DNA of 19,423 bases from Methylococcales bacterium (GCA_023134955.1 JAGLUC010000177.1:1-19423), one strand, 5' to 3'. Positions 1 to 8,897 are shown, counted from the stretch's first letter. Program-made: numbers and translations. Notes: generated by a model not told the origin, from the letters alone.

Positions 1-1554
1 CATGTCGATTTTTCCTATGAAGTATCTCGCTCACTGGCGGCCTGTGAAGGAGCGCTGTTGATTGTAGATGCAGCACAAGGTGTTGAGGCACAAAGCGTTG
101 CCAATTGTTATACCGCGATTAATCTGGGACTGGAAGTGGTGCCGGTATTAAACAAGATCGATTTGCCTTCGGCAGAACCAGAAAGGGTAGCACAGGAGAT
201 TGAAGATATTATTGGTGTTGAGGCGCATGATGCGATTCATGTCAGTGCCAAAACAGGTATTGGTATACGTGATCTGCTTGAACAGCTAATAAAAAGAATT
301 CCACCACCTACGGGTGATGCTGATGACAAGTTGCAGGCATTAATTATTGATTCATGGTTTGATAATTATCTGGGCGTGGTTTCTCTTGTGCGTGTGGTAC
401 AGGGAACGATAAAGTCAAAAGATAAAATCAGGATGATGTCTACCGGACGAGATTTTCTGGTAGATCATGTTGGAATATTTACCCCCAAACGACGTGATAC
501 AGGCATGTTGAAAACGGGTGAAGTAGGTTATGTGATTGCTGCAATCAAGGAGATTGATGGTGCACCGGTAGGTGACACAATTACCCATGCAGCAAAACCG
601 GCTGTTGAGCAGTTACCGGGTTTTCATACAGTTCAACCACAGGTCTTTGCCGGTTTGTTTCCGATCAGCGCAGATGATTATGAGGCTTTGCGTGAAGCAT
701 TGGCAAAATTACGTTTGAATGATGCGGCACTATTCTATGAGCCGGAAACATCACAGGCACTGGGCTTTGGTTTTCGTTGTGGTTTTTTAGGTATGTTGCA
801 CATGGAAATTGTGCAAGAGCGCCTAGAACGTGAATACAATATTGATTTAATCACCACAGCACCTACCGTAGTTTATGAAGTAGAGGTTCATTCAGGCGAA
901 GTGTTAATGGTTGACAATCCAGCCAACTTACCAGATTCTGGAACAATCGCTGAGGTTAGAGAACCTATTATTTTGGCAAATATCTTAGTACCTCAAGAAT
1001 ACTTAGGCAATGTGATTGGCCTTTGTGTTGAAAAACGTGGTGCTCAAAAAAACATGCAATACACAGGCAGTCAGGTTTCATTAAATTATGAATTACCGAT
1101 GAGTGAAGTAGTGCTGGATTTCTTTGATCGATTAAAATCAGTTAGTCGAGGCTATGCTTCTTTTGACTATGAATTTGTCCGATTTGAGCCAGCACCTTTA
1201 GTTAAGTTAGATGTGTTGATTAATGGCGATAAAGTGGATGCACTGTCGGTTATTGTGCATAAAAATTTAAGCCAGACACGAGGGCGAGATTTAGTTGAAA
1301 AAATGAAAGAACTCATTCCTAGACAAATGTATGAAGTTGCTATTCAAGCCGCGATAGGCTCTAAAGTAATTGCCAGATCAACCGTGAAAGCCATGAGAAA
1401 AAATGTAACGGCTAAATGTTATGGTGGTGATATATCGCGTAAGAAGAAACTATTAGAAAAACAAAAAGCGGGTAAAAAGCGTATGAAGCAAGTAGGAAGT
1501 ATAGAAATTCCTCAAGAAGCTTTTCTGGCTGTATTGCAAGTTAATAAGGAGTAG
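1..1554 (+). CDS. lepA: Elongation factor 4 (LepA/EF4), 5'-truncated by window edge
   Basis: Ribosome-associated translational GTPase that acts in the cytoplasm on stalled or mistranslocated 70S ribosomes and in initiation. The reading frame is open from base 1, where His-Val-Asp-Phe-Ser-Tyr-Glu is the region just after the G3 (DTPGH) motif, so the start codon and G1/G2 motifs lie upstream of the window. In the visible 517 residues, the G4 motif NKID is near residues 51-54 and the G5 SAK near 82-84. The C-terminal LepA-specific domain follows, ending in a segment beginning MKQVGSIEIPQEAFLAVLQ that closely resembles the E. coli C-terminus. The family is about 600 residues, so roughly 80 are missing. 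lepB follows after 55 bases, the usual gammaproteobacterial order. Leu and Arg codon choice shifts towards TTA/AGA in the second half. Identity is very secure. Confidence 0.97.
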   Translation, partial: HVDFSYEVSRSLAACEGALLIVDAAQGVEAQSVANCYTAINLGLEVVPVLNKIDLPSAEPERVAQEIEDIIGVEAHDAIHVSAKTGIGIRDLLEQLIKRIPPPTGDADDKLQALIIDSWFDNYLGVVSLVRVVQGTIKSKDKIRMMSTGRDFLVDHVGIFTPKRRDTGMLKTGEVGYVIAAIKEIDGAPVGDTITHAAKPAVEQLPGFHTVQPQVFAGLFPISADDYEALREALAKLRLNDAALFYEPETSQALGFGFRCGFLGMLHMEIVQERLEREYNIDLITTAPTVVYEVEVHSGEVLMVDNPANLPDSGTIAEVREPIILANILVPQEYLGNVIGLCVEKRGAQKNMQYTGSQVSLNYELPMSEVVLDFFDRLKSVSRGYASFDYEFVRFEPAPLVKLDVLINGDKVDALSVIVHKNLSQTRGRDLVEKMKELIPRQMYEVAIQAAIGSKVIARSTVKAMRKNVTAKCYGGDISRKKKLLEKQKAGKKRMKQVGSIEIPQEAFLAVLQVNKE

Positions 1555-1609
1555 CCTACCTTTTTAATTGCTGGTAATTTCTCTTTAAACTTTAAATATT
1601 AAATAAAAT

Positions 1610-2386
1610 ATGGATTACGATTTTTCTTTTTTTCTTGTTGCCGCTAGTCTGGTAACGGGAACAATTTGGGGTGGTTACTTGTTGTTTCTAAAACTATCTA
1701 AAATTGACTCCACACAAAGAACAGAACCTTTGATTGTTGAATATGCACACTCCTTTTTTCCTATCGTATTCGTGGTTTTAATTTTAAGGTCCTTTGTTGC
1801 AGAACCTTTTAGGATTCCGTCTGGCTCAATGATGCCTACTTTATTAATTGGTGATTTTATCCTGGTTAATAAATTTATTTATGGCGTGCGTTTACCCGTC
1901 TTACATAATAAAATCATAGACATTAATAAGCCAGAAAGAGGGGATAGTGTTGTTTTTAGATACCCAAAGAACCCTAAAGTAGATTATATAAAAAGAGTGA
2001 TAGGTTTACCGGGTGATAGAATTGCTTATTACAATAAGAAAATATATATCAATGGAAAGTTAGCAAAGCAGGTCTCATTAGGTGACTACCAAGGGGTAGG
2101 ACAAGGTAAAAACATGACGGGTAATGAGCATTTGCTAGAAGATTTAACAAATATTGAACATAATATTCTCATTGACCAGAACGCATCCTCAATTGAAGGG
2201 GTTTTTTTAGTGCCTAAAGGACATTACTTTGTTATGGGTGATAACCGCGATAATAGTAATGATAGTCGTTACTGGGGAACCGTTCCTGAAGAAAATTTGG
2301 TGGGAAAAGCTTTCTTTATCTGGATGAGCTGGGACTGGCAGCATAAAGGCGTTGGTTTGGATCGTATTGGAACAATTCTAAAATAG
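1610..2386 (+). CDS. lepB: Signal peptidase I
   Basis: Membrane-bound serine endopeptidase that removes signal peptides from secreted preproteins on the periplasmic face of the inner membrane. The 258-residue product has two hydrophobic segments (about 5-27 and 49-64). It then has box B, SGSMMPTL at 71-78, with nucleophile Ser73; box D, YIKRVIGLPGD at 126-136, with general-base Lys128; and box E, GDNRDNSNDSRYWG at 210-223. All the Ser/Lys dyad signatures are intact. The length is somewhat shorter than the 324-residue E. coli enzyme but normal for many proteobacteria. The start is chosen because the N-terminus (MDYDFSFFLV) fits the family, although no clear Shine-Dalgarno sequence precedes it. 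It sits between lepA and the DUF4845 gene, as expected. Confidence 0.97.
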   Translation: MDYDFSFFLVAASLVTGTIWGGYLLFLKLSKIDSTQRTEPLIVEYAHSFFPIVFVVLILRSFVAEPFRIPSGSMMPTLLIGDFILVNKFIYGVRLPVLHNKIIDINKPERGDSVVFRYPKNPKVDYIKRVIGLPGDRIAYYNKKIYINGKLAKQVSLGDYQGVGQGKNMTGNEHLLEDLTNIEHNILIDQNASSIEGVFLVPKGHYFVMGDNRDNSNDSRYWGTVPEENLVGKAFFIWMSWDWQHKGVGLDRIGTILK

Positions 2387-2430
2387 ACTAGACTTAATAC
2401 ATTGATATTTATAATTACTAAGGAGAAACA

Positions 2431-2817
2431 ATGACTTATTCAATTAAACATCAGAAGGGTCTAACCTTTATTTCAATTTTGTTGATTTTGGGTCTAATTG
2501 CTTTTTTTGTTTTATTAGGCTTGAAAATTGGACCTATTTATATGAACCACAGTAAGGTGGTTAATGCTCTTGCTGCTGTAGAAAATTTGCCTGATGTAGA
2601 AACCATGACTAAACACGAAATTCTCTGGAGCTTAGATAAGCGCTTTAATATGAATTATGTAGACCATGTTACTGAAAAAGATATTACAGTCACTACTGGG
2701 GGTAATTATGTCAAAGTTGAAATTGAATATGAAATTGTTGAAAAATTAGTGGGTAATTTAAGTGCATTAGCTGAATTTTATGAGTCATTTGAAGTGGGTG
2801 ATAGTGGGGAGGAGTGA
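2431..2817 (+). CDS. DUF4845 single-pass membrane protein between lepB and rnc
   Basis: A 128-residue protein of the DUF4845 family, recognised from its position between lepB and rnc and from its N-terminal pattern: a short basic head, QKGLTFIS, then one long hydrophobic helix (about residues 10-33) followed by a soluble acidic domain. The head resembles the start of type IV pilin-like proteins (Gly before a hydrophobic helix with T-x-I), but the Glu usual at position +5 of prepilins is Ser here. The function is not established; a small inner-membrane protein is the safe call. The start is supported by a good Shine-Dalgarno (AAGGAG, about 2421-2426). Its end overlaps the GTG start of rnc by four bases, implying translational coupling. 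Confidence 0.85.
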   Translation: MTYSIKHQKGLTFISILLILGLIAFFVLLGLKIGPIYMNHSKVVNALAAVENLPDVETMTKHEILWSLDKRFNMNYVDHVTEKDITVTTGGNYVKVEIEYEIVEKLVGNLSALAEFYESFEVGDSGEE

Positions 2818-3497
2818 TCAGAAAATCTGAGATTCTAGCAAAAAAAATGGGCTTGGTTTTTGATCAAGCTGATCTTTTTACGCTGTCTTTAACCCATCGA
2901 AGTATGGGTGCAAAGAATAATGAACGATTAGAGTACCTTGGTGACTCTATTTTAGGTTTTGTTATTGCAGAAAAGCTTTATCAAATGTTTCCTAATGCTA
3001 GTGAAGGTGATTTGAGTCGATTAAGAGCCAGTTTAGTCAACCAGACTTCATTGGCAGAATTAGCAAGAGAGCATAATATTGGCGACTTTTTAATTTTAGG
3101 TTCAGGCGAGTTAAAAAGTGGTGGTTATAGACGAGATTCTATTTTATCTGATGCACTAGAAGCCATTATGGGAGCATTGGTAGAAGATCAAGGTGTGCTA
3201 GTCTGCCAACAATGGGTGTTAAAAATATTTGCTGGTAAACTAGCCAAATTAGACCTTAAAAAACCTCAGAAAGACTCTAAAACTCAGTTGCAAGAATTAA
3301 TGCAATCAAGAAAAATTGAATTACCAAACTACGAATTAGTAAAAATGACCGGGGCTGCACATGAGCAAATGTTTAGTGTTAAGTGTACAACCGTTTTGCT
3401 GAAGGAACCTTGCATCAGCACAGGTATTTCAATAAAACGAGCCGAACAATCAGCAGCAGAAAAAATGTTAAAAGCAATAAAAAAGAAAAATAAATGA
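2814..3497 (+). CDS. rnc: Ribonuclease III
   Basis: Double-strand-specific endoribonuclease that processes 16S/23S rRNA precursors and many mRNAs. The 227-residue length equals that of the E. coli enzyme. The signature NERLEYLGDSIL lies at 36-47, giving catalytic Glu40 and Asp44; the second acidic pair, Asp113 and Glu116, sits in SDALEAIMG. A C-terminal double-stranded-RNA-binding domain begins near residue 150 (DSKTQLQELMQSRKIELPNY region). The start is GTG at 2814, preceded by a purine-rich GGGGAGGAG that serves as ribosome-binding site inside the previous gene; GTGA overlaps the upstream stop. The 3' end overlaps era by ATGA, so the two are co-translated, as in many gammaproteobacteria. 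Confidence 0.97.
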   Translation: MIRKSEILAKKMGLVFDQADLFTLSLTHRSMGAKNNERLEYLGDSILGFVIAEKLYQMFPNASEGDLSRLRASLVNQTSLAELAREHNIGDFLILGSGELKSGGYRRDSILSDALEAIMGALVEDQGVLVCQQWVLKIFAGKLAKLDLKKPQKDSKTQLQELMQSRKIELPNYELVKMTGAAHEQMFSVKCTTVLLKEPCISTGISIKRAEQSAAEKMLKAIKKKNK

Positions 3498-4381
3498 ATT
3501 GTGGTTATGTCGCGTTAATAGGCCGTCCTAATGTTGGTAAATCAACATTAATGAATCATATGTTAGGGCAAAAAATAAGTATTACATCCCGAAAACCCCA
3601 GACCACTCGACATAGAATTCTGGGTATTAATACCACAGAAGCAGGGCAGGTTATCTATATGGATACACCTGGTATGCATCGGGTTGAAAAAAAAGCATTA
3701 AATCGTTATTTAAACAAAACGGCAGATACCACTTTATTGGGTGTTGATATTGTGGTCTGGTTAATTGATGGCTTATCCTGGCATGAATATGACGAAGTAA
3801 TTTTTAAAAAATTAGAAAGAGCAGGTCTGCCCGTTATTTTGGCGGTTAATAAAGTAGATAAAGTAAAAGATAAAGAGGCTATTTTAAGTTTTTTTGCTGA
3901 AGCTCAAAAACGCTTTTCCTTTAAAGAAATGCTACCGATTTCCGCTTTAAAACAGACTAATTTAGATAAGTTAGAAAGTGTTTTAATGAAGATGCTACCA
4001 GAGGGCGGTCTGATCTATCCAGCAGATCAAATAACTGATCGTCCCGAGCGTTTTTTAGCGGCAGAAATTGTCAGAGAGAAATTGACCAGACGCTTAGGCG
4101 ATGAGCTTCCTTATTCAATGACAGTAGAAATTGAACGATATGAAGAACAGCAAAAAATCACTAAAATCTATGCCATTATTTGGGTAGAAAGAAGCTCTCA
4201 AAAAAATATCGTGATCGGAAAGCAAGGCGAAATGCTTAAAAAAGTAGGTTCTGATGCAAGAAAAGATATAGAAACACTGATCGGTCAAAAAGTTTATTTA
4301 CAATTATGGGTTAAAGTAAAGAAAGGCTGGGCAAATAGTGAGCGGGCATTACAAAGCTTAGGCTTTATGGATGAAATGTAG
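3494..4381 (+). CDS. era: GTPase Era
   Basis: Essential GTPase that binds the 3' end of 16S rRNA and helps mature the 30S subunit, at the cytoplasmic membrane or on ribosomes. Visible motifs in the 295-residue product are the P-loop GRPNVGKST (10-18), DTPG (57-60), NKVD (119-122) and a SAL G5 motif (150-152). A C-terminal type II KH domain carries the RNA-binding loop IGKQGEMLKKVG (241-252). Length and order are typical. Its ATG overlaps the rnc stop (ATGA), with no separate ribosome-binding site needed. recO follows 20 bases downstream. Confidence 0.97.
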   Translation: MNCGYVALIGRPNVGKSTLMNHMLGQKISITSRKPQTTRHRILGINTTEAGQVIYMDTPGMHRVEKKALNRYLNKTADTTLLGVDIVVWLIDGLSWHEYDEVIFKKLERAGLPVILAVNKVDKVKDKEAILSFFAEAQKRFSFKEMLPISALKQTNLDKLESVLMKMLPEGGLIYPADQITDRPERFLAAEIVREKLTRRLGDELPYSMTVEIERYEEQQKITKIYAIIWVERSSQKNIVIGKQGEMLKKVGSDARKDIETLIGQKVYLQLWVKVKKGWANSERALQSLGFMDEM

Positions 4382-4401
4382 ATGTTTTGGAAAATATGTA
4401 A

Positions 4402-5109
4402 ATGAATGATTCAGATGTTCATTTACAATCCGCCTTCATTTTACAACATCGAAAATATCGTGAAACCAGTTTAATCATTGATGTATTAACTAAAGATTTC
4501 GGCATCATATCTATTCTTGCCAAAGGGGTAAGAAAGAAAAAATCTAAAACAGCAGGTGTTCTACTTGCATTTTCAGCCCTAAAAATTTCTTATATCGGAA
4601 AAAATGAGTTAAAAATACTAACCCATGTTGAACCCGATGTAGATCAGATAAAATTAAAGGGACTATCACTTTATTGTGGTTTTTATATTAATGAGTTAAC
4701 CCGATACCTTTTACATAAAAATGACCCTCACCCTGAAGTCTATTATGAATATTCACAATGCTTAATGCTTTTATCTAAAGCAAAAAAAACAGAACAGATA
4801 TTACGGTTTTTTGAGCTTAATTTAATGCAACAGATTGGTTATGCTATTCCGTTAAGTTATGATGCCATAACTGATACAACAGTAAAGCCATTAACAAAAT
4901 ATTATTTCAATAGTGAACTGGGAATGGTTGAAAGTCCACAAGGTTATATAACAGGACAGACGTTATTGATGCTAGAAACAAGAGAATCATTAGATCAGCA
5001 AGCATTATATGAAGCTAAACAGTTAATGAGACGAGTGATAGATTTTTACTTGCAAGGTAAAGAATTAAAAAGCAGAGCCATACTGGCAAAAATTATAAAG
5101 CAGATATGA
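4402..5109 (+). CDS. recO: DNA repair protein RecO
   Basis: RecFOR-pathway mediator that displaces SSB and helps load RecA onto gapped single-stranded DNA. The 235-residue product begins with the expected OB-fold strand pattern: AFILQHRKYRETSLIIDVLT at about 11-30, then an AKGVRKKKSK stretch that matches the conserved basic AKGARR-type loop. The rest is the helical domain, ending in a family-like tail (GKELKSRAILAKI). No Cys4 zinc motif is visible, as in E. coli RecO. The start gives a family-length N-terminus, but the Shine-Dalgarno is weak (GGAAA about 15 bases upstream), suggesting reinitiation after era. The stop overlaps the start of pdxJ. Confidence 0.93.
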   Translation: MNDSDVHLQSAFILQHRKYRETSLIIDVLTKDFGIISILAKGVRKKKSKTAGVLLAFSALKISYIGKNELKILTHVEPDVDQIKLKGLSLYCGFYINELTRYLLHKNDPHPEVYYEYSQCLMLLSKAKKTEQILRFFELNLMQQIGYAIPLSYDAITDTTVKPLTKYYFNSELGMVESPQGYITGQTLLMLETRESLDQQALYEAKQLMRRVIDFYLQGKELKSRAILAKIIKQI

Positions 5110-5855
5110 AAAAACAAACAATATTATTGGGTGTCAATATAGACCATGTCGCAACATTGCGCCAAGCAAGAGGAACAAGCTACCCTAACCCCATTCAAGC
5201 CGCATTAGTTGCAGAACAGGCAGGAGCAGATGGCATTACCGCTCACTTGCGAGAAGATCGTAGGCATATTCAAGATAGAGACATTTACTTGCTTAAAGAA
5301 ATGTTACATACACGACTAAATATGGAAATGGCAGTCACCGATGAAATGATTGCTATTGCTGTCGATGTAAAACCTTATGCCTGTTGTCTGGTACCTGAAA
5401 AAAGGGAAGAACTAACTACCGAAGGTGGTTTAGATGTAGCGAGTAACCCAGAAATAATGAAAAAGGCTTGCCATACATTAGCAGAATCAGGAATAGAGGT
5501 TTCTTTGTTTATTGACCCGGAAATAAAACAAATTGATGCAGCTATTAATGCAGGCGCACCAGTAATAGAGTTGCATACAGGATGTTATGCCGATGCAACT
5601 AATAACGAACAAAAAAAACAACAGCTGTTTAGAATCCGAAAAGCAGCAGAATATGCCCACAATGCAGGACTACAAGTTAACGCAGGGCATGGACTACATT
5701 TTCATAATGTAGAAGCAATATGTAAAATCCCACAAATAGTTGAGTTAAATATAGGGCACTCAATCATCGCCCAGGCAGTTTTTTCTGGTTTAGATCAGAC
5801 AGTAAGGGATTTAAAGAAGCTTATGAGAGATTGTAGAATTGCTGATGGTTTTTGA
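5106..5855 (+). CDS. pdxJ: Pyridoxine 5'-phosphate synthase
   Basis: Last step of the DXP-dependent vitamin B6 pathway: condenses 1-deoxy-D-xylulose 5-phosphate with 3-amino-2-oxopropyl phosphate to give pyridoxine 5'-phosphate. The 249-residue TIM-barrel protein shows the family blocks in order: VNIDHVATLRQARGT (10-24), ITAHLREDRRHIQDRD (44-59, with active-site His47 and the RED region), NMEMAVTDEM, CLVPEKREELTTEGGLDV, an ELHTGCYA block, VNAGHGLHFHN and ELNIGHSIIAQA. The start overlaps the recO stop as ATGA. The usual partner acpS does not follow; the cluster ends here and meets a convergent hydrolase gene across a 124-base gap in which I see no convincing terminator. Confidence 0.97.
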   Translation: MKKQTILLGVNIDHVATLRQARGTSYPNPIQAALVAEQAGADGITAHLREDRRHIQDRDIYLLKEMLHTRLNMEMAVTDEMIAIAVDVKPYACCLVPEKREELTTEGGLDVASNPEIMKKACHTLAESGIEVSLFIDPEIKQIDAAINAGAPVIELHTGCYADATNNEQKKQQLFRIRKAAEYAHNAGLQVNAGHGLHFHNVEAICKIPQIVELNIGHSIIAQAVFSGLDQTVRDLKKLMRDCRIADGF

Positions 5856-5979
5856 TTTGTAAATAGACCTTGTTTTTCTCGTGTTCTACTGATTGGTTAC
5901 GTAATCCCACTGTGTCAGGATAGTTGCCGTCTAAATTAATACAGGGATCGGTAAAATTGAAATGAATGAAATATCAGCA

Positions 5980-6765
5980 TTATTCATTGTTCTTTAGAAA
6001 TTTCGACAGGATTTGATTAAATTCTTCTGGTTTTTCTATTGTTACACCATGATGGCTATTTTCAATTATCTGCAATTGTGCATTTGGCATAAGTTTTATG
6101 TAATCTTTTTTACTTTGGATGCTGGAGTAATCATGATCTGCCGTCACAATTAGAGATGGACATTTAATTTTATAGAGCTCTTTAGTAAAATCCCAGATAA
6201 CGATACTTTTTAAAGATTTGGTATAGCTGGATTTATCATTTTTCTTAAATCTCTCTACAAATAATTCTCGCAACTTTCGCTGTTTTTTTTCAGGAAATAA
6301 AGAGGAGGCTATTGCTTCACCAACTTTCTTCATACTCATAAACTGAATCATTAGTAATCTAGCGTAGAATTTTAAACGGGTTTTAAGGTTATTAATAGGA
6401 AAATGGGACCAGCTATTAACAATTACCATGCTTTTGACTAGCTCTGGGTTGTCTCTTGCTAATTGAAAGCTAATCATCCCCCCCAGTGATAAGCCTACTA
6501 TATGAATATTTGTTATGTTTAATTTTTTTAATAATTTGGCAATATCATCAGCAAATAGCTTAATACTGTATGTGCCTTGTGCTTTTGTAGTCTGTCCATG
6601 ACCTCGCAAATCAACAGTGATTACCTGATAGTGGCTTATAAAAAAATTAAGTTGATATTCCCAATCTTTACTACTGGTACCAAGACCATGTATAAAAAGT
6701 AAGGGTTGACCTGCACCATGAATTTCATAATAAAGCTCAATATCGTTAATGTTTTTTAGGCTCAT
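5980..6765 (-). CDS. Alpha/beta-fold hydrolase
   Basis: A 261-residue soluble hydrolase of the alpha/beta superfamily. The oxyanion-hole motif FIHGLG is at 24-29, the nucleophile elbow GLSLGG at 91-96 (Ser93), the likely acid Asp212 in TADHDY, and the catalytic His239 in SHHGVTIEKPEEF; the triad is therefore complete. A helical cap lies between residues about 125 and 185. It resembles 3-oxoadipate enol-lactonase/BioH-like members, but the substrate cannot be assigned from the sequence. The start is supported by a purine-rich Shine-Dalgarno (AGGGAAGAGGGAG on the minus strand) just upstream. It is transcribed in the same direction as regBA, 176 bases downstream of regA, and probably has its own promoter. 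Confidence 0.88.
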   Translation of the reverse strand: MSLKNINDIELYYEIHGAGQPLLFIHGLGTSSKDWEYQLNFFISHYQVITVDLRGHGQTTKAQGTYSIKLFADDIAKLLKKLNITNIHIVGLSLGGMISFQLARDNPELVKSMVIVNSWSHFPINNLKTRLKFYARLLMIQFMSMKKVGEAIASSLFPEKKQRKLRELFVERFKKNDKSSYTKSLKSIVIWDFTKELYKIKCPSLIVTADHDYSSIQSKKDYIKLMPNAQLQIIENSHHGVTIEKPEEFNQILSKFLKNNE

Positions 6766-6941
6766 AACTCCCTCTTCCCTGTTTTTTGATGCTCAAAGTT
6801 TATATATTGTTCATTTGCAAGAACAGATATTAGCATGGAATATCGTTATAGAGTCATAAAATGGCATCAGAAAAAGATTAAATATGTTTCAGGTTTTTAA
6901 ATGTTACTTTTTTCAATTCTCTATAGATTCAGAGGATAAAG

Positions 6942-7490
6942 CTATTGTTTAACTGGCCGCTTATCTAACTTTCTCTGTAACGTTCGTCTATGCATATTTA
7001 AAGCTCGGGCAGCGGCAGAAATATTGCCATCATGTTGCATTAATACTTTTTGTAAATGTTCCCACTCCAGGCGTTTAACAGATAAAGGGTTTGGGTTAAT
7101 TTCTATGGATGAGTCACCTTCATTTTTGTATAAGGCGTTGACTATTTCATCAGCATTGGCTGGTTTGGTCAGATAATGAATAGCTCCCAGTTTAATGGCT
7201 TCTACAGCAGTTGCGATACTGGCAAAACCTGTTAACATGACAATTTGGGTGTTATCATCAAGTGATATTAATTTTTTAACCAGTTCTAGTCCAGAATCAT
7301 GACCAATACGTAAATCAATTACGGCATATTCGGGTTCGGTCTGTTCAGCTAGTATGATGCCTTGTTTAACATTATTGGCAATTGAGACATTGAAATTTCT
7401 TTTTTTCAATGCAGGGGCAAGGACTGAACAAAAAGTTTCATCGTCATCTACCAATAGCAGATTAGGTTTATCCAGTTCCTGTGTAGTCAT
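6942..7490 (-). CDS. regA: Response regulator of the RegA/PrrA/ActR family
   Basis: DNA-binding response regulator of the redox-responsive RegBA system, which in other proteobacteria controls respiration, carbon and nitrogen assimilation genes. Residues 10-125 form a receiver domain with the acidic pocket DDD (15-17), phospho-acceptor Asp59 (VIDLR), Thr87 and Lys109 (TKPA). A short linker rich in Pro and Asn leads to a Fis-type helix-turn-helix, HLQKVLMQHDGNISAAARAL at 145-164, then NMHRRTLQRKLDKRPVKQ. This C-terminal block is nearly the diagnostic RegA/PrrA sequence and is the strongest evidence for the family. Length (182) is typical. It starts two bases after the sensor-kinase stop codon, so translation is coupled. 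Confidence 0.92.
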   Translation of the reverse strand: MTTQELDKPNLLLVDDDETFCSVLAPALKKRNFNVSIANNVKQGIILAEQTEPEYAVIDLRIGHDSGLELVKKLISLDDNTQIVMLTGFASIATAVEAIKLGAIHYLTKPANADEIVNALYKNEGDSSIEINPNPLSVKRLEWEHLQKVLMQHDGNISAAARALNMHRRTLQRKLDKRPVKQ

Positions 7491-7492
7491 GC

Positions 7493-8839
7493 TTAGTCTC
7501 TATTTATTAATAAAGGAAGGGTGATTTCAACACAGGCTCCCCCAGAGTCCATGTTAGAAAACTCTATTCTACCGCCTAAACGGTTAATTGTGGAATAAGT
7601 TAAAAACAAACCTACACCTAGGCCTTGTTTGCTACTGATCACGGGATGTTTTCCTGCAAAGCCTAAGACTTCTTCGGGAAAACCAGGGCCAAAGTCTCTG
7701 ATTTTTAGAAATAATAGATGATCATTCCAGTCAGCACTGAGGTCTATTCCCTTGTCTGGTGGTGAAACTTCGGCTGCATTATTTAAAATATTGATAACGG
7801 AATGTGTTAGTGTCCTGTCGGCAATAATTTTGGCATTAATATCAACGGCGGTTGGGGTGATATGTAAATTAAGCTTACTAGTGGTATTAAAGGCTCGCCA
7901 TTGATTTAGAACTTCATCAATATATTCAATCAGTGACATGGGCTTACCTGATTCTGCCCGCATTTCTCCAGAAGAAGCGGAAAGTACAGAAATAGCCTCT
8001 TTACAGCGATTAATTTGTTGATTTAGAACTTTCATTTTTTTATGTAAATCGCCAAATCGTTTTTCAGGATATTCCAGTTCCATTTCATGAATCATAATAG
8101 CCATAGTGCCTAAAGGTGTTCCCATATCATGTGCAGCACTGGCTGCTAGTGTTCCTAAGGAAATTACCCGCTCATCACGCAAAGCGTTTTCTCTGGCATC
8201 AGCAAGACTACGCTCACGATCTTTAACTGTTTTAGATAATTCAACTACAAAATAAGCAATTAAACCGGCACTAAAAACAAAGCCAAACCACATGCCAAAA
8301 ATATGTAAATTAAAATACTGGTCATCTTGCATGTCATGCAAGTAATGTTGGGTTTCTGGACTCACCAGGTTCATATCAGGAAGATGTGGCTCAACAGCAG
8401 GTAAAGGAATGTTGTAGCCAATTAATACAGTGTAAGTACAGCATGTGAGAATAACCATATTCCATGCGTAGGCCTGAGGCAGCATGATAGCGGTTAAGAT
8501 TAAAGGCAATAAAAAAACCCAGATAATAGGGTTTGATGCGCCACCTGTCAGGTATAGTAGCGAGGCCAGTGCAAAAACATCAACGGTGATTTGTGAGAAT
8601 ATTTCTAATTCAGTAACAGATTCATCCGTTTTAAGGCGCATCCAGGTGTATAGATTGACAGCACAGATTGAAAAAATAACTAGCCAAAGTTCTTCCAGAG
8701 GCAGAATTATGTTAAGTCCGTAGTCGGCGATAATGATAATGAGAGACTCGGCCAAAATCATCAAATTCCTAAGAATGTAAAGCCATTTCAGGTTGGTGAA
8801 GCTAGAAATATTTTTTTTGGGGAAGAGATCTTTAAACAT
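7493..8839 (-). CDS. regB: Redox sensor histidine kinase of the RegB/PrrB family
   Basis: Inner-membrane sensor kinase partner of RegA. The N-terminal half (about residues 20-200) holds several hydrophobic segments. One contains the quinone-site-like motif GGASNP (99-104), equivalent to the GGxxNPF motif of RegB. The H-box is SAAHDMGTPL (234-243) with phospho-accepting His237. Cys279, in INRCKEAI, is in the position I expect for the redox-active Cys of R. capsulatus RegB (Cys265). The ATPase domain has an N-box NILNNAAEVSP (350-360), DFGPGF (382-387) and GLGVGLFL (406-413). At 448 residues the length is family-like. No clear Shine-Dalgarno is visible before its ATG. A minus-strand TATAAT about 100 bases upstream is a plausible promoter. 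Confidence 0.92.
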   Translation of the reverse strand: MFKDLFPKKNISSFTNLKWLYILRNLMILAESLIIIIADYGLNIILPLEELWLVIFSICAVNLYTWMRLKTDESVTELEIFSQITVDVFALASLLYLTGGASNPIIWVFLLPLILTAIMLPQAYAWNMVILTCCTYTVLIGYNIPLPAVEPHLPDMNLVSPETQHYLHDMQDDQYFNLHIFGMWFGFVFSAGLIAYFVVELSKTVKDRERSLADARENALRDERVISLGTLAASAAHDMGTPLGTMAIMIHEMELEYPEKRFGDLHKKMKVLNQQINRCKEAISVLSASSGEMRAESGKPMSLIEYIDEVLNQWRAFNTTSKLNLHITPTAVDINAKIIADRTLTHSVINILNNAAEVSPPDKGIDLSADWNDHLLFLKIRDFGPGFPEEVLGFAGKHPVISSKQGLGVGLFLTYSTINRLGGRIEFSNMDSGGACVEITLPLLINRD

Positions 8840-8897
8840 ATGAAGAATTTTTTTAGAAGAAATAAATAACTTGCAAAAATAAAGGTTATTTGATAGT

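Noticed and set aside
5856..5979. Possible bidirectional terminator between pdxJ and the hydrolase
   Set aside because: Only an AT-rich 7-bp inverted repeat (AATGAAT/ATTCATT) and the palindrome TTACGTAA are present; neither has a GC stem followed by a T run.
6808..6825. Inverted repeat TGTTC-N8-GAACA upstream of the hydrolase, LexA-like at first sight
   Set aside because: It does not fit the gammaproteobacterial SOS box CTGT-N8-ACAG or the alphaproteobacterial or Bacillus forms in spacing and orientation; five-base arms are common by chance.
8484..8723. Open frame on the plus strand inside regB
   Set aside because: It is antisense to a well-supported sensor kinase, has no ribosome-binding site and no family features. 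The same holds for the antisense frames within nirB, the FNT gene, the second kinase and the transposase.
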